Position numbers and translations under genes: made by a program. A model generated the notes under the pieces. That model was not told the origin of the DNA. It did not search any database and saw only the letters and a program-made list of their open reading frames with translations. From NCBI RefSeq assembly GCF_002179965.1, contig NZ_NGUQ01000005.1, forward strand, positions 1 to 64,000: a DNA stretch of 64,000 nt, written 5' to 3'. Shown here piece after piece: positions 26,993 through 39,059 of the stretch (positions within the stretch are counted from its first letter, which is position 1; every line of letters begins with the position of its first letter). The DNA comes from Pandoraea sp. PE-S2T-3 (lineage in GTDB: Bacteria; Pseudomonadota; Gammaproteobacteria; Burkholderiales; Burkholderiaceae).

Positions 26993-27164
26993 GACAAAGC
27001 GCGTGAAAAAACGCACGGCAGCACGCCGCCCGGCCAGCACGGGGCGGGCAGGCGGCATGACTGACGATGCAGGGGATGGGGCGAGCGATGCGCGAGCCCG
27101 ACGCCGGGACGTAGCCGGCGCCGAAGCGATTTGCACGGCGGGCCACAGGGCGTCGTCGCGCATG

Positions 27165-28487
27165 TCAGGACTCGTGATGCAGACGGAATTCGGCGCTGCG
27201 CGCGTGGGCTTGCAGGCCCTCGCCGTAGGCCAGTTCGGCAGCGATTTCGCCGAGCATGCGGGCACCGCCTTCGCTCACTTCGATCAGGCTCGAACGCTTG
27301 ATGAAGTCGTACACACCCAGCGGCGACGAGAAGCGTGCCGTGCGCGAGGTCGGCAGCACGTGGTTCGGCCCGGCGCAGTAATCGCCCAGACTTTCGCTCG
27401 TGAACTTGCCGAGGAAAATCGCACCGGCGTGGCGAATCTTGTCGCCCCACTGCTGCGCGTTTTCCGTCGAGATCTCAAGGTGTTCCGGCGCGATCACGTT
27501 GGCGATCTCGCAGGCTTCGTTCATGTCGCGCACCTTGACCAGTGCGCCACGGCCTTGCAGCGACGCCGCGATCACATCGCGGCGCGGCATCTCGTCGATC
27601 TGACGCTCCATCGACTGGTGCACGCGGGCGAGATACGCCGCATCCGGGCACAGCAGAATCGACTGCGCGAGTTCGTCGTGCTCGGCTTGCGAGAACAGGT
27701 CCATCGCCACCCAGTCCGGGTCGGTCGTGCCGTCGCAGATCACGAGGATTTCCGACGGGCCGGCGATCATGTCGATGCCGACGGTGCCGAACACGCGACG
27801 CTTGGCCGCGGCCACGAACGCGTTGCCCGGGCCGACGATCTTGTCGACCGCCGGCACGGTCTCGGTGCCATAAGCCAGTGCGCCCACAGCTTGCGCGCCG
27901 CCGATGGTGAACACGCGGTCCACGCCAGCGATATGCGCAGCGGCCAGCACCAGCGGGTTCTGCACGCCATCTGGCGTGGGCACCACCATGATGATTTCCT
28001 TCACGCCAGCCACACGCGCGGGAATCGCATTCATCAGCACCGACGACGGATACGCCGCCTTGCCGCCCGGCACGTAAATGCCCACGCGATCGAGCGGCGT
28101 GACCTTCTGACCGAGCACCGTGCCGTCCGACTCGGTGTACTGCCAGCTATGGCTGCCGCATTCGATGCGTTGCTTCTCGTGATAGGCGCGCACGCGCGCA
28201 GCAGCCGCTTCCAGCGCTGCACGGCGCTTGGGCTCCAGACTCTCCAGCGCGGCTTCGAGTGCCGTGGCCGGCAGCTCCAGCGCGGTCATGCCGGAAGCGC
28301 TCAGGCGGTCGAACTTGTTGGTGTATTCAATGACGGCTGCATCGCCGCGCGTCTTCACGTCGGCGAGGATCTCGGCAGCCGCGCGATCGATGGCGGCGTC
28401 TTCGCTCGCCTCGAACGCCAGCACGTCGCGAAGCTGCTTCGCGAAGCCGTCGGCAGAGGAATCGAGTTTGCGAATATCGAGTTTCAT
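27165..28487 (-). CDS. hisD: Histidinol dehydrogenase HisD
   Basis: This 440-residue zinc enzyme oxidises histidinol to histidine in two NAD-linked steps. Family marks are [20 protein letters not shown], the [14 protein letters not shown] stretch, [17 protein letters not shown], and [23 protein letters not shown] contributes the zinc ligands. Its start overlaps the hisG stop by four bases, so expression is coupled to hisG. Confidence 0.97.
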   Translation of the reverse strand: MKLDIRKLDSSADGFAKQLRDVLAFEASEDAAIDRAAAEILADVKTRGDAAVIEYTNKFDRLSASGMTALELPATALEAALESLEPKRRAALEAAAARVRAYHEKQRIECGSHSWQYTESDGTVLGQKVTPLDRVGIYVPGGKAAYPSSVLMNAIPARVAGVKEIIMVVPTPDGVQNPLVLAAAHIAGVDRVFTIGGAQAVGALAYGTETVPAVDKIVGPGNAFVAAAKRRVFGTVGIDMIAGPSEILVICDGTTDPDWVAMDLFSQAEHDELAQSILLCPDAAYLARVHQSMERQIDEMPRRDVIAASLQGRGALVKVRDMNEACEIANVIAPEHLEISTENAQQWGDKIRHAGAIFLGKFTSESLGDYCAGPNHVLPTSRTARFSSPLGVYDFIKRSSLIEVSEGGARMLGEIAAELAYGEGLQAHARSAEFRLHHES

Positions 28488-29164
28488 GCTGTTTGGCGGG
28501 AGGCCTGCTCGAAGGCATCCAGAATAGGCTGCAACGACTCGCGCTTCAACTTGAGCGCAGCCTGGTTGATCACGAGGCGGGACGAGATCTCCATGATCTC
28601 CTCCACTTCCACCAGATTATTGGCCCGCAGCGTGCCGCCGGTGCTCACCAGATCGACAATCGCGTCGGCCAGGCCCACCAGCGGGCCCAGTTCCATCGAA
28701 CCGTACAGCTTGATCAGGTCGACGTGCACACCCTTGGCCGCAAAGTGCTCGCGCGCGGTCTGCACGTACTTGGTGGCCACCCGCAGGCGGGCGCCCTGAC
28801 GCACGGCGTTCGCGTAATCGAAGCCCTTCGGTACAGCAACAGACATGCGGCAACGGGCAATGTTCAAATCGATCGGCTGATACAGGCCGCCACCGCCGTG
28901 CTCGATGAGCACATCCTTGCCGGCCACGCCGAAGTCGGCGGCACCGTATTGCACATACGTCGGCACGTCGGTTGCGCGCACGATGATCACGCGCAGGTTC
29001 GGGTCCGTGGTCGGCAGAATCAGCTTGCGCGAGGTCTCGGGATCTTCCGTGACTTCGATACCGGCAGCAGCGAGCAGCGGCAGCGTTTCCGTAAAGATAC
29101 GCCCTTTCGAAAGCGCCAGCGTCAGCGGTTGGCTGAGCGGCTGGGCAGACTTGGCGGAACTCAT
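28484..29164 (-). CDS. hisG: ATP phosphoribosyltransferase HisG, short form
   Basis: This 226-residue enzyme condenses ATP with PRPP, the first and feedback-controlled step of histidine synthesis. [18 protein letters not shown] begins the domain, and [19 protein letters not shown] is the PRPP-binding loop. The length shows the short form, which lacks the C-terminal regulatory domain. Short HisG needs HisZ as regulatory subunit; hisZ is not in this window. It overlaps murA and hisD by four bases each. Confidence 0.96.
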   Translation of the reverse strand: MSSAKSAQPLSQPLTLALSKGRIFTETLPLLAAAGIEVTEDPETSRKLILPTTDPNLRVIIVRATDVPTYVQYGAADFGVAGKDVLIEHGGGGLYQPIDLNIARCRMSVAVPKGFDYANAVRQGARLRVATKYVQTAREHFAAKGVHVDLIKLYGSMELGPLVGLADAIVDLVSTGGTLRANNLVEVEEIMEISSRLVINQAALKLKRESLQPILDAFEQASRQTA

Positions 29165-30501
29165 GCAATCTCTCCCTGGCGTGCTTGCACACGACGGATT
29201 CGCGCGCCCACGGCGCACAACTTGGCCTCGATACGATGATAGCCGCGATCGAGGTGATGAATACGGTCGACGAGCGTGCGGCCATCGGCCGTCAGGCCCG
29301 CCACGATCAGGCTCGCGGAGGCGCGCAGGTCGGTTGCCATCACATGCGCACCCGACAGGCGTTCCACGCCGGCAATACGCGCGGTATTGCCTTCGATGCC
29401 GATATTCGCGCCCAGACGCAGCAATTCCTGCACGTGCATGAAGCGGTTCTCGAAGATCGTCTCGACGACCTGCGATGCACCTTCTGCAATGCAGTTCAGC
29501 GCCATGAACTGCGCCTGCATGTCGGTCGGGAACGCCGGATATTCCGACGTCTGAAAACTCACGGCCTGCGCGCGTCGATCCATCGACACACGCAACCAAT
29601 CCGCACCCGCAGTCACATTCGCACCGGTCTCGCGCAATTTCGCGATCACGGCATCGAGCGTGCCCGGCACCACGCGACGCAGCGTGATATCGCCGCGCGT
29701 GGCCACGGCCGCGCACAGGAACGTGCCGGCTTCGATGCGATCGGGCACGACGTCGTGCGTTGCACCATGCAAGCGCGCCACGCCGGTCACCACCAGACGC
29801 TCGGTGCCGATGCCTTCGATCTTCGCGCCCATCTTCACCAGCAGGTTCGCCAGATCGGTCACTTCCGGCTCACGGGCGGCGTTGGCCAGCACGGTCACAC
29901 CGTCGGCCAGCGTCGCTGCCATGAGCAGGTTTTCGGTGCCGGTCACGGTGATCATGTCGGTCACGAGCGTCTCGCCGCGCAGACGCGCCGCCTTCGCCAC
30001 GATATCGCCATGCGTGAGCGTGATCTCGGCGCCCATCTTTTGCAGGCCCTTGATGTGCTGATCGACCGGACGCGCACCAATGGCGCACCCGCCCGGCAGC
30101 GACACGCGCGCCTCGCCGCAGCGCGCGAGCAACGGCCCGAGCACGAGGATCGACGCCCGCATGGTCTTCACCAGTTCGTACGGTGCAGCCGCCTCGGTGA
30201 TCTGCGACGCGTCGAGCGTCACCGACTCGCCATCGCGTTCGACCTTCACGCCCATGCGCGCGAGCAGCGTCAGCATGGTGCGCACGTCGTGCAGATCTGG
30301 GACGTTGCCAAGCACCAGCGGCTCGGCCGTCAGCAGACTTGCACACAGAATCGGCAGCGCGGCATTCTTCGCGCCCGACACGGTAATTTCTCCCGCCAGC
30401 CGCTCGCCACCTTCGATTTCCAGATGGTCTGCGGCCACACGCTCGCCGGCGGCGGACTCGCCGTTGCCGGCTGCGCCGGCGCTTTCTTGCGTAATCCTCA
30501 T
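29161..30501 (-). CDS. murA: UDP-N-acetylglucosamine 1-carboxyvinyltransferase MurA
   Basis: This 446-residue enzyme joins phosphoenolpyruvate to UDP-GlcNAc, the first committed step of peptidoglycan synthesis. Cys139 in [12 protein letters not shown] is the catalytic cysteine and the target of fosfomycin. [16 protein letters not shown] and the closing [16 protein letters not shown] are conserved. About 25 extra residues precede the usual N-terminus. The gene is wedged between ibaG and hisG with four-base overlaps on both sides. Confidence 0.97.
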   Translation of the reverse strand: MRITQESAGAAGNGESAAGERVAADHLEIEGGERLAGEITVSGAKNAALPILCASLLTAEPLVLGNVPDLHDVRTMLTLLARMGVKVERDGESVTLDASQITEAAAPYELVKTMRASILVLGPLLARCGEARVSLPGGCAIGARPVDQHIKGLQKMGAEITLTHGDIVAKAARLRGETLVTDMITVTGTENLLMAATLADGVTVLANAAREPEVTDLANLLVKMGAKIEGIGTERLVVTGVARLHGATHDVVPDRIEAGTFLCAAVATRGDITLRRVVPGTLDAVIAKLRETGANVTAGADWLRVSMDRRAQAVSFQTSEYPAFPTDMQAQFMALNCIAEGASQVVETIFENRFMHVQELLRLGANIGIEGNTARIAGVERLSGAHVMATDLRASASLIVAGLTADGRTLVDRIHHLDRGYHRIEAKLCAVGARIRRVQARQGEIA

Positions 30502-30737
30502 TGCGCCTGATACTCCGCCGGCGTCAGCGTCTTCATCGACAACGCGTGAATTTCTGCCTTCATGCGATCGCCCAGGGCGGCGTACACCAGTTGATGGCGC
30601 GCGATGAGGCGCCGGCCTTCGAACTGCGCGCTCACGATGGTCGCGTAGAAGTGCTGGCCATCGCCTTCGACGGCGACGTGCTCACAAGCCAGTCCGGCTT
30701 CGATGTACTGTTTGATTTGTTCTGGGGTGGGCAGCAT
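30498..30737 (-). CDS. ibaG: BolA/IbaG family protein
   Basis: This 79-residue protein has the BolA fold. The start is [20 protein letters not shown], then the beta-hairpin region [11 protein letters not shown], and the signature [21 protein letters not shown] with the conserved histidine. IbaG-type proteins bind iron-sulfur glutaredoxins. An ibaG-murA pair near mla genes is known from E. coli, and the same order is seen here. Its stop overlaps the murA start by four bases. Confidence 0.93.
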   Translation of the reverse strand: MLPTPEQIKQYIEAGLACEHVAVEGDGQHFYATIVSAQFEGRRLIARHQLVYAALGDRMKAEIHALSMKTLTPAEYQAQ

Positions 30738-30757
30738 TTTGCCGATCCTAAGAAAGT

Positions 30758-31509
30758 TCAGTGACGCAGTTTGTAGCCGTGGCGCAGCAGATTCAGCGCC
30801 ACGGTTGCGAGTATCAGGAACGTCGCGCCGACGACCGCCAGGCTCGTGGCCGGCGAGACATCGGAGACGCCGAAGAAGCCGTAGCGGAACCCGTCGATCA
30901 TGTAGAAGAACGGGTTGAAGTGCGACACGGCTTGCCACAGCGGCGGCAACGAATGAATCGAATAGAACACGCCCGCGAGGAACGTCGCCGGCATGATCAG
31001 GAAGTTCTGGAACGCCGCGAGCTGGTCGAATTTCTCGGCCCAGATGCCCGCAATCAGTCCGAGCGTGCCGAGAATCGCCGCGCCCAGGAACGCGAAACCG
31101 AGAATCCACAACGGCGCGGCAAACGTCAGATGCGTGAACGTCACGGTCACGAGGAACACGCCGAAGCCGACGCACAACCCGCGCACCACAGCGGCCAGCA
31201 CGTACGCACCGAACATCTCCCAATGCGAGAGCGGCGGCAGCAGCACGAACACCAGATTGCCGGTGATCTTCGACTGAATGAGCGACGAGGAACTGTTCGC
31301 GAACGCGTTCTGCAACACGCTCATCATCACCAGACCCGGCACCAGAAACGACGTGTAAGTGATCTGGTCGTAGACCTTCACACGGTCTTCGAGCACGTGG
31401 CCGAAGATCATCAGATACAGCAGCGCGGTAAGCACCGGCGCCGCCACCGTCTGGAAGCTCACCTTCCAGAAGCGCAGCACTTCCTTATAGAACAGCGTAC
31501 GAAAACCGA

Positions 31510-31513
<4 letters not shown>
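30758..31513 (-). CDS. ABC-2 type transporter permease (YadH-like)
   Basis: This 251-residue protein has six predicted membrane helices. The N-terminal LFYKEVLRFWKVSFQTVAAPV and the central TGNLVFVLLPPLSHWEMFGAYVLAA match the YadH family of exporter permeases. It pairs with the ATPase gene directly upstream, overlapping it by four bases. The substrate is unknown. Its place between the mla genes and ibaG suggests an envelope role, but that is inference. Confidence 0.92.
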
Positions 31514-32436
<923 letters not shown>

Positions 32437-32700
32437 GGGCTGCACGCGCCCGGCTTGGCGGACGCGCCATTTTTTGTAACTCCGGACACGGCGCGCCGAG
32501 CGCGCAAACCGGGGAGGATGGCGGCAATGACGGCGTCGGTGCCCCGAATGGGGGGTTACCGCTCAATAGACGGCGGAAAACCCCTGATTATAAAGGAAGC
32601 GGGAGCCCGCCGTGGTTTTGGCCGACGGGTCAGCCCGCCAGGCCCCGCCCTGCTGGATTCGACAGGCATCGGCGCTCCGTGCCGGAACAAACACCGGAAC

Positions 32701-32733
32701 AAAAAAAGCGCCGTCGTGGGACGGCGCTTTTTC
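32701..32733 (-). terminator. Rho-independent terminator of the mla genes
   Basis: AAAAAGCGCCGTC and GACGGCGCTTTTT form a perfect 13 bp stem with a GTGG loop, with a T-run on the minus strand. It lies 54 bases after mlaB and separates the mla genes from the YadG/YadH pair. The rest of the 350-base gap (32437-32786) shows no gene. Confidence 0.85.
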
Positions 32734-32786
32734 TGGATTCCATGGGCTTGGTGGGCTGGCCACCCCGCCGACAGGGCACCGGCCAA

Positions 32787-33044
32787 TCAGCTCGAGAGCA
32801 GATGGTCGACGCCGTACACCAGCGCGAGGCTGGCCAATCCTGTCGGCAAGTTAGTGAACGCCAACGTCAACCCACGTCGGCCGGCATGGCGGCGCAAGGC
32901 CAGCAGCACGGCCAGTGCCGATGAGTCGAAGCGCGTGAGCCCCGCGCAATCGACGTGGGTTTCCCCCGCGTCGATGCGATCGATGGCCTGCGCGAGCACC
33001 TCACCGGCGGTGTCGTGCGTGAGATCGGTTTGCAAAGCGAGCAT
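32787..33044 (-). CDS. mlaB: STAS-domain protein MlaB
   Basis: This 85-residue protein is a single STAS domain (AGETHVDCAGLTRFDSSALAVLLA), with the serine in the DSSALA loop. MlaB binds the MlaF ATPase in the inner-membrane MlaFEDB complex and is needed for its assembly and activity. It is the last gene of the mla set, four bases after mlaC. Confidence 0.9.
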   Translation of the reverse strand: MLALQTDLTHDTAGEVLAQAIDRIDAGETHVDCAGLTRFDSSALAVLLALRRHAGRRGLTLAFTNLPTGLASLALVYGVDHLLSS

Positions 33045-33048
33045 GCGC

Positions 33049-33669
33049 TTACTTGCCGCCCGAGAGCTGCTGGTTGCGCGTCTTCAGGAACTGGATCAGA
33101 CCATCGATTCCGCTCTTGTTGATCTGCTCGGCAAACTGGCTGCGGTACGTCTGGATCAGCCACGAGCCGAACACGCTCATGTCATACAGTTTCCATTCGC
33201 CACTCGCCGTCTTGTACAGGCGGTAGTCGAGCTCGAACGGCTGGCCATTGTTGAGCACGCTGGTGTTGACCGCGACATCGGTATCGCCCGGTTGCGCGCG
33301 GAACGGCTTGTACTCGACCTGTTGATCACGAATCGATGCGATAGCACCGGCGTACGTGTACAGCAGCAACTTTCGGAACTCGGTCGTGAGCTGGTCGCGT
33401 TGCGCCGGCGTGGCCGTCGCCCATGCACGGCCCGTGGCCAGTTGCGTGGTCTTCGCGAAATCCGCGTGCGGCATGATCTTGGTTTCGATCAGCTTGGTAA
33501 TGCTGTTCAGGTCACCGCGTTGAATGTTCGGATCGGTCTTGGCAGCGGCCATGACCTCGGACACCGTCTGCTTGACCAGCGCGTCAGGCGCCTGGGCCTG
33601 TGCCATCGCCGAGCCCGCAGCGGTAAGCGTCATGAATGCCATGACGGGAATGAGCCAGAACTTCTTCAT
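33049..33669 (-). CDS. mlaC: Phospholipid-binding periplasmic protein MlaC
   Basis: This 206-residue protein has a signal peptide (MKKFWLIPVMAFMTLTAAGSAMA) and a MlaC/Ttg2D domain (LVKQTVSEVMAAAKTD, PHADFAKTTQLATGRAW, and LYDMSVFGSWLIQTYRSQF). It shuttles phospholipids across the periplasm between MlaA and MlaFEDB. ATG 33669 is chosen for the signal peptide; upstream the frame is low-complexity. Confidence 0.95.
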   Translation of the reverse strand: MKKFWLIPVMAFMTLTAAGSAMAQAQAPDALVKQTVSEVMAAAKTDPNIQRGDLNSITKLIETKIMPHADFAKTTQLATGRAWATATPAQRDQLTTEFRKLLLYTYAGAIASIRDQQVEYKPFRAQPGDTDVAVNTSVLNNGQPFELDYRLYKTASGEWKLYDMSVFGSWLIQTYRSQFAEQINKSGIDGLIQFLKTRNQQLSGGK

Positions 33670-33860
33670 TGTGGACTTCCTCTTTCGAGTGACGAGTGTT
33701 GCGGGTTTTGATACCCGCGTTACGTGTTGAGTTCGCAGATTCCCGCCGGCGCGTTGTAACAAACTGTTGCCTGACGGGCCTGACGGGCACATCCCGCATG
33801 GCGGGACGCAGCGAGGTGTTGGTACGACAGGACGCGCGCGAACGCGCGTCCCTCATGAGA

Positions 33861-34751
33861 TCAACGACGGAACGGCAGACCACCCGGCACCATCGTGCCC
33901 GGCAGCGGCGAGCCTTGCGGCGAACCCGGTTCCGGCTCGGCCGATGCACCCGATGCCGGCGCCGGCATTGGCTGCGCGCCCGCGCCAGCCGCCGCGCCTG
34001 CGGCACCCGCACCAGCAGCGCCGGCAGCGCCGTCTTCCTCTTCGTAGTTCGGCAGCGGGGCACTCCCCGATGCGCCGCCGCTGATCAGGTACTTGCGGCG
34101 TGCCAGATAGGCGTCACGCGTGAACGAATACGGATCGAGCGCTGCTGCTTCGAGCAGGTTCGAAGCGTCGAGCAGGTTGGCCCGCGTGTTCACCAGACGC
34201 ACACCATACAGCGAGTAGCTCACCCAATCCGGCTTGATATAGGACGTCGGATCGAGGTACAGATTGGCCGCCATCCCGGCCGTGTCGCGCACCGTGCTCG
34301 GGCCGAGCAGCGGCAACACCAGGTACGGGCCGTCAGGCACGCCCCACTTGCCGAGCGTCACACCGAAGTCCTGGCTATGCTTGGGCAAGCCGGCCGGGGT
34401 TGCAAAGTCGAACAGACCACCCACGCCCCAGAGCGTATTGATCGTCAGGCGCATCAGATCCTGAACGGCCGCCGTGATCTGCAATTGCAGCAGGTTGTTG
34501 GCGAAGTTGTACACGTCGCCGACGTTCGAGAAGAAGTTCGTGACCATGTCGCGCCCAGGTTGCGGCACCACAAAGCGGTAGCCCTTCGCTACCGGGGTCA
34601 TGACAGCCTTGTCGAGCTTGTCGTTGAACGTGTACATCGAACGGTTGAACCCTTCGATGGGGTCGGTCGGCGTGGGGTTCGTCACAGTGGCGCAGCCGGC
34701 CAGCGTCAAGGCGCCGACGGCCAGCACTGCCGAAGTACGGAAGCGGGTCAT
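33861..34751 (-). CDS. mlaA: Outer-membrane lipoprotein MlaA (VacJ)
   Basis: This 296-residue lipoprotein has a lipobox LAGC with Cys20 and the MlaA domain beginning DPIEGFNRSMYTFNDKLDKA. GVPDGPYLVLPLLGPSTVRD is the family signature. The last 70 residues are an Ala/Gly/Pro-rich tail absent from E. coli MlaA. It removes misplaced phospholipid from the outer leaflet of the outer membrane and passes it to MlaC. In E. coli mlaA is unlinked; here it sits inside the mla operon between mlaD and mlaC. Confidence 0.95.
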   Translation of the reverse strand: MTRFRTSAVLAVGALTLAGCATVTNPTPTDPIEGFNRSMYTFNDKLDKAVMTPVAKGYRFVVPQPGRDMVTNFFSNVGDVYNFANNLLQLQITAAVQDLMRLTINTLWGVGGLFDFATPAGLPKHSQDFGVTLGKWGVPDGPYLVLPLLGPSTVRDTAGMAANLYLDPTSYIKPDWVSYSLYGVRLVNTRANLLDASNLLEAAALDPYSFTRDAYLARRKYLISGGASGSAPLPNYEEEDGAAGAAGAGAAGAAAGAGAQPMPAPASGASAEPEPGSPQGSPLPGTMVPGGLPFRR

Positions 34752-34756
34752 TTCTT

Positions 34757-35299
34757 TTATTTTCCTTGGTTAGCCGTTGCCCCTTGTCCCGGCGCGGCAG
34801 CCGGTGCAGGCGCTGCCGACGCGCCGCCCGGTTGGGCCCCGCCAGCATCCGCCGCCTTGTTATACAGGAACTGGCCGATCAGGTTTTCCAACACAATTGC
34901 GGACTGCGTGAGCGTGATCGTATCACCGGCTTTCAACATTTGATCGTCACCCCCGGGTTCGAGCCCGATGTACTGCTCGCCGAGCAGGCCGGAGGTCAGG
35001 ATCTTCGCCGACGAATCTTTCGGGAACTGGTACTGCGAATCGATGTTGAGCGTGACGCTGGCCAGATAGCGTTTGTCGTCGAACTGAATCGACGACACGC
35101 GTCCGACCACCACACCCGCGCTCTTGACGGCGGCGCGCGGCTTGAGCCCGCCGATATTGTCGAAGCGCACGGTGACCGGGTACGTACTCGAGAACGACAG
35201 CGAACTCATGTTACCCGCCTTGAGTGCGAGAAACAGCAGTGCCGCGAAGCCGAGAACCACGAACAAGCCGACCCAGAAGTCGAGAGGGTGTTTTTTCAT
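34757..35299 (-). CDS. mlaD: Phospholipid ABC transporter MCE-domain protein MlaD
   Basis: This 180-residue protein has one N-terminal membrane helix (WVGLFVVLGFAALLFLALKAG) and one MCE domain (VTVRFDNIGGLKPRAAVKSAGVVVG). A Pro/Ala-rich tail closes it. MlaD hexamers hold lipid on the periplasmic face of the MlaFEDB transporter. It follows mlaE after 54 bases and precedes mlaA by five. Confidence 0.95.
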   Translation of the reverse strand: MKKHPLDFWVGLFVVLGFAALLFLALKAGNMSSLSFSSTYPVTVRFDNIGGLKPRAAVKSAGVVVGRVSSIQFDDKRYLASVTLNIDSQYQFPKDSSAKILTSGLLGEQYIGLEPGGDDQMLKAGDTITLTQSAIVLENLIGQFLYNKAADAGGAQPGGASAAPAPAAAPGQGATANQGK

Positions 35300-35353
35300 T
35301 GTGTCAGTGTGCGCAATCTGTCTGTAGTTGTCTTAGGCGGGATCGCCTGACGG

Positions 35354-36121
35354 TTAGCTGAACATCAAGGCCGTGAGCAGGAAGTCGAGCGCCAGCACGG
35401 CCAGCGACGCCTGCACCACCGTGCGTGTCGTCGCGCGCGAGACACCCTCGGGCGTCGGCTGAGCTTCAAACCCCTGATACAGCGCAATAAAAGTCACGGC
35501 AATGCCGAACACGACGCTCTTGATCACGCCGTTGGCGACATCCGCCCAGACGTCGACGCCGCCCTGCATCTGCGACCAGAACGCGCCGCTGTCGACACCG
35601 ATCATCTGCACGCCGACCAGATAACCGCCGAAGATACCGACCGCCGAGAAGATCGCGGCAAGAATCGGCATCGCAATCACGCCCGCCCAGAAACGCGGCG
35701 CAACGACGCGCGCGATCGGGTCGATCGCCATCATCTCCATCGCCGTCAACTGCTCGCCGGCTTTCATCAGGCCGATCTCCGCCGTGAGCGACGTCCCCGC
35801 GCGCCCGGCAAACAGCAGTGCCGTGACGACCGGACCGAGCTCACGCACGAGCGACAGCGCGACGAGCAGGCCGAGGGCCTGTTCCGAACCGTACTTGTTA
35901 AGCGTGTAATAGCCTTGCAGGCCCAGCACGAAGCCGACAAACAGGCCCGAGACCGCAATGATCACGAACGAGTAGTTGCCGACGAAGTGAATTTGATCGG
36001 TCACCAGACGCGGGCGGCGCAGCAGCGCACCGGTCGACCTCAACATGCGCAGGAACAAGCGCGCGCCATAGCCCAGGCGCTCGACATGCCCGCGGACAAA
36101 ACCGCCGATCGCCGTGATCAT
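35354..36121 (-). CDS. mlaE: Phospholipid ABC transporter permease MlaE
   Basis: This 255-residue membrane protein is the permease of the Mla transporter. Conserved parts are [43 protein letters not shown] and the coupling segment [14 protein letters not shown]. Its start overlaps the mlaF stop by four bases. The family keeps outer-membrane lipid asymmetry with MlaA, C, D and F. Confidence 0.96.
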   Translation of the reverse strand: MITAIGGFVRGHVERLGYGARLFLRMLRSTGALLRRPRLVTDQIHFVGNYSFVIIAVSGLFVGFVLGLQGYYTLNKYGSEQALGLLVALSLVRELGPVVTALLFAGRAGTSLTAEIGLMKAGEQLTAMEMMAIDPIARVVAPRFWAGVIAMPILAAIFSAVGIFGGYLVGVQMIGVDSGAFWSQMQGGVDVWADVANGVIKSVVFGIAVTFIALYQGFEAQPTPEGVSRATTRTVVQASLAVLALDFLLTALMFS

Positions 36122-36936
36122 GCGCGGCCTCCCATGCCGAAATCTTCCGCAAGCGGCAACGCGGGGTACTGAAACTTCACCGGGCCGTCCGGTTGCGCGT
36201 CGATGAACTGGCGCACGGTCGGGTCCTGCGAGGCCCGCAGGTCCTCCGGCGTCCCCTCGGCACCGATTCGGCCTTCGGTAATGAAATAAATGTAATCGGC
36301 GATAGCGAAAGTCTCGGAAACATCGTGCGACACAATGATCGACGTGGCGCCCAACGCATCGTTGAGCTTGCGAATCAGGTTCGCCGTGATGCCCATGGAG
36401 ATCGGGTCGAGACCGGTGAACGGCTCGTCGTACATGACCAGATCCGGATCGAGCGCAATCGTGCGCGCCAGCGCGACGCGTCGCGCCATGCCGCCCGAAA
36501 TCTCGGCCGGCTTCATGTCGCGCGCCCCGCGCAAGCCCACGGCGTTGAGCTTCATGAGCACCAGATCGCGAATCATCTCTTCATCGAGACGCGTATGCTC
36601 ACGCAGCGGAAACGCCACATTGTCGAACACCGTCATGTCAGTAAAGAGCGCGCCAAACTGGAACAGCATGCCCATGCGGCGGCGCAACTTGTACCAACCG
36701 TCCCGGTCCAGCGACGACACATCGGTGCCATCGAAATCGACGACGCCACGGCTGGCATGGACCAGACCGCCGATCAGGCGCAGGACCGTGGTCTTCCCAC
36801 AGCCGGAGCCGCCCATGACCGCAATGACCTTGCCGCGCGGAAACCGCATGTTCAGCCCGGAAAGGACGAGGCGTTCGCCATAACCGAAGCTAACGTCGCG
36901 CAATTCGAGCAGATTTTCCGTATTCGGGATAGGCAC
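36118..36936 (-). CDS. mlaF: Phospholipid ABC transporter ATP-binding protein MlaF
   Basis: This 272-residue ATPase drives lipid transport by MlaE. Walker A is [15 protein letters not shown], the signature is [15 protein letters not shown], and Walker B is [15 protein letters not shown]. It is the first gene of the mla set. A TATAAT-like hexamer at 36970-36975 on the minus strand is a possible -10, but I found no good -35. The 263-base gap upstream leads to the divergent GNAT gene. Confidence 0.96.
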   Translation of the reverse strand: MPIPNTENLLELRDVSFGYGERLVLSGLNMRFPRGKVIAVMGGSGCGKTTVLRLIGGLVHASRGVVDFDGTDVSSLDRDGWYKLRRRMGMLFQFGALFTDMTVFDNVAFPLREHTRLDEEMIRDLVLMKLNAVGLRGARDMKPAEISGGMARRVALARTIALDPDLVMYDEPFTGLDPISMGITANLIRKLNDALGATSIIVSHDVSETFAIADYIYFITEGRIGAEGTPEDLRASQDPTVRQFIDAQPDGPVKFQYPALPLAEDFGMGGRA

Positions 36937-37199
36937 GTTTCGGGTCTTATAGTGCGGCGCAAAACGCCAATTATAGGGGGGAATGCCGATCGATGCCGTC
37001 CACGGGGAGGCTGTGACAGGCAGTACTGGCAGTTGCCCGCGGGATTTTACAGGCGGGCGGCCGGCACCGCAGAACCCCGTTCCGATGCGCGTAACGGGGA
37101 AAAACGTAACCCCGGCAAGGACTTAGGAAGGGTTTGATCGGCGCAGCTGTTGCGCCGTTGCTACAATATGCCGCTTTGGGCAATAAACCATTGATTGTT

Positions 37200-37754
37200 A
37201 TGCAGTCTTCTCCGGCCGGGCCTGACGCCAGCGCGCCTGCGCCCTCGACTCGATTTCAGACGCGTCCGATGCGCCCCGCCGACCTTTCCCAAGTGTTGGT
37301 GGTGCAGTCACAGGCCTATGGCGACGTGATGCTGGAATCGGAAGCCACGCTGGGCTCGCGTCTGGCGCTGTCCCCCGCCACCTGCTGGGTTGCCGTGGAT
37401 GAAGCCGCCGTGGTGGCCGGGTATCTGTTCACGCATCCGTGGCAACTCGCCGCCCCGCCACCGCTCGACATGGCACTCGACGCCCTGCCCGATGCCCCCG
37501 ATTGCTGGTACGTCCACGATATGGCGCTCGCGCCACGTACGCGAGGCGCGGGCGTAGCGGCTCGCCTGTACGAAGCCGCATTGGCCTCGGCACAGACACT
37601 TGGGCTTGCCGCCTCCGCGCTCGTTGCAGTGCAGCAATCGCAAGGCTTCTGGGCGTGTTTCGGCTACGTGGCCGCTGCCGACGTCTCACCGCTGATCGCG
37701 GCGAAGCTGGCCGGTTACGGCGACGGCGCGGTGTTCATGACGCGTACGTTGTAA
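37200..37754 (+). CDS. GNAT family acetyltransferase
   Basis: This 184-residue protein is a single GNAT domain. The N-terminal RPMRPADLSQVLVVQSQAYG, the central WYVHDMALAPRTRGAGVAARLYEAAL with the acetyl-CoA pyrophosphate loop (R-x-x-G-x-G/A) and the closing WACFGYVA are typical. The acceptor cannot be told. ATG 37200 is preferred to one 22 codons upstream because the latter adds unconserved-looking residues. It is divergent from mlaF and convergent with thiE, so it is probably a single-gene unit. Confidence 0.85.
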   Translation: MQSSPAGPDASAPAPSTRFQTRPMRPADLSQVLVVQSQAYGDVMLESEATLGSRLALSPATCWVAVDEAAVVAGYLFTHPWQLAAPPPLDMALDALPDAPDCWYVHDMALAPRTRGAGVAARLYEAALASAQTLGLAASALVAVQQSQGFWACFGYVAAADVSPLIAAKLAGYGDGAVFMTRTL

Positions 37755-37829
37755 TTCGGGCGGCAGTGCACGGCACATCGCCGCCACCCTCACCACCTCC
37801 CGCACACGACGTCACGCCCTCACCCGTCG

Positions 37830-39059
37830 TCATGCCCGTTTCGCAAATTCCGTTTGCATGCCCTTGACGGCCACTGCCACGTCGGCGGCCTCCGTCACGG
37901 CGCGCACCACAGCCGTGCAACCCACGCCAGTCTCCAGCACCTGCGGCAAGTTCTGCGCATCGATGCCGCCGATGGCAACGAGCGGGTAGTGCGGCGAAAT
38001 CAGCTTCACGTAGCGCGCGAGCTTGGCCAGCCCTTGCGGCGCGGTGGTGATGACCTTGGTCGTCGTCGGGAACACGGCCCCCACGGCCAGATAGCTCGGG
38101 CGGAAGTGGTGAGCCGCGAGAATCTCGTAATAGCCGTGCGTGCTGATGCCCAGCCGCATGCCGCTCGCGTGCAGCGTTTCGACTTCAGCGGCGGAAAGCG
38201 CCGCCATGTCCTCCTGCCCCAGATGCACGCCGTAGGCGTTTGCCCTCGCCGCTTCGCGCCAATGGTCGTTGATGAACCATGCGCTGTCGTGTGTCACGCG
38301 CTTGCCGGCGGCCACCGTGCGCGCGATCTCGGACGTCAGCGCGGGATGGGCCGGGTCCTTGACGCGAAGCTGCACGGTGCCGACCTGAAGGTCAGCCATG
38401 CGCTCGCACCAGTCGGCATCGGGGAGGACCGGGTACAACCCCAGCCGTGCCGGACACGCGGGAAATTCACCGGGGCTCGGCACCTGACCAACCACTTCCG
38501 GGAACGTCGCCAACACCGTCGGCCAATCCCCCAGTGCGTCGGCATCTTCTGCCCGCGCATGGCTTCCGTCGGTACGCCACGCGCGGCCAAGCACGAGTGC
38601 GTCGTGCGGTGCAAAGCCGCAATCGAGAAACGCGGCGAACGCGGGGAAAAACGCAGGATCGTCCACGCCGGCCACGCGATAGATCTCGCCGTCCGCATAC
38701 AACGTGTCTTCGACGCCACCGCGCGGCAACGCACGCGAGCACAGCACAACCGCACCCGCCGCACGCCACACGTCGATCTGCACCGAGGTGCCGGTATCCA
38801 GTGCACCTTGCGGCGTCAGCGGCCACCAGAACACGTCACCTTTGGCAAAACCGCCCGGCGGCACCTGCGCGTGCAGTCGCCATTGCGCGGTAGTCCGGGC
38901 ATCCGGCCAAGGCGCGAGACGAGCGCGGATCGCGCTGGCCGCCTGTTGCCACGCCAGCGCAAGCGGCGCATCCGCCGGCAGGCACTGCACGTGATGCAAA
39001 GGATCGATATGCCCTGAATCACCGGGCGTTCGTGCAGCCGCGCGGGCGGACATCGTCAT
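37830..39059 (-). CDS. thiE: Thiamine phosphate synthase ThiE with an N-terminal extension
   Basis: This 409-residue protein ends in a ThiE TIM-barrel of about 200 residues ([56 protein letters not shown], and [15 protein letters not shown]). It joins HMP-pyrophosphate and thiazole phosphate. About 200 residues precede it that I cannot assign; they contain Trp-rich segments but no known motif. Usual ThiE is near 210 residues, so this is a fusion. The start at 39059 overlaps the thiG stop by four bases. Confidence 0.9.
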   Translation of the reverse strand: MTMSARAAARTPGDSGHIDPLHHVQCLPADAPLALAWQQAASAIRARLAPWPDARTTAQWRLHAQVPPGGFAKGDVFWWPLTPQGALDTGTSVQIDVWRAAGAVVLCSRALPRGGVEDTLYADGEIYRVAGVDDPAFFPAFAAFLDCGFAPHDALVLGRAWRTDGSHARAEDADALGDWPTVLATFPEVVGQVPSPGEFPACPARLGLYPVLPDADWCERMADLQVGTVQLRVKDPAHPALTSEIARTVAAGKRVTHDSAWFINDHWREAARANAYGVHLGQEDMAALSAAEVETLHASGMRLGISTHGYYEILAAHHFRPSYLAVGAVFPTTTKVITTAPQGLAKLARYVKLISPHYPLVAIGGIDAQNLPQVLETGVGCTAVVRAVTEAADVAVAVKGMQTEFAKRA

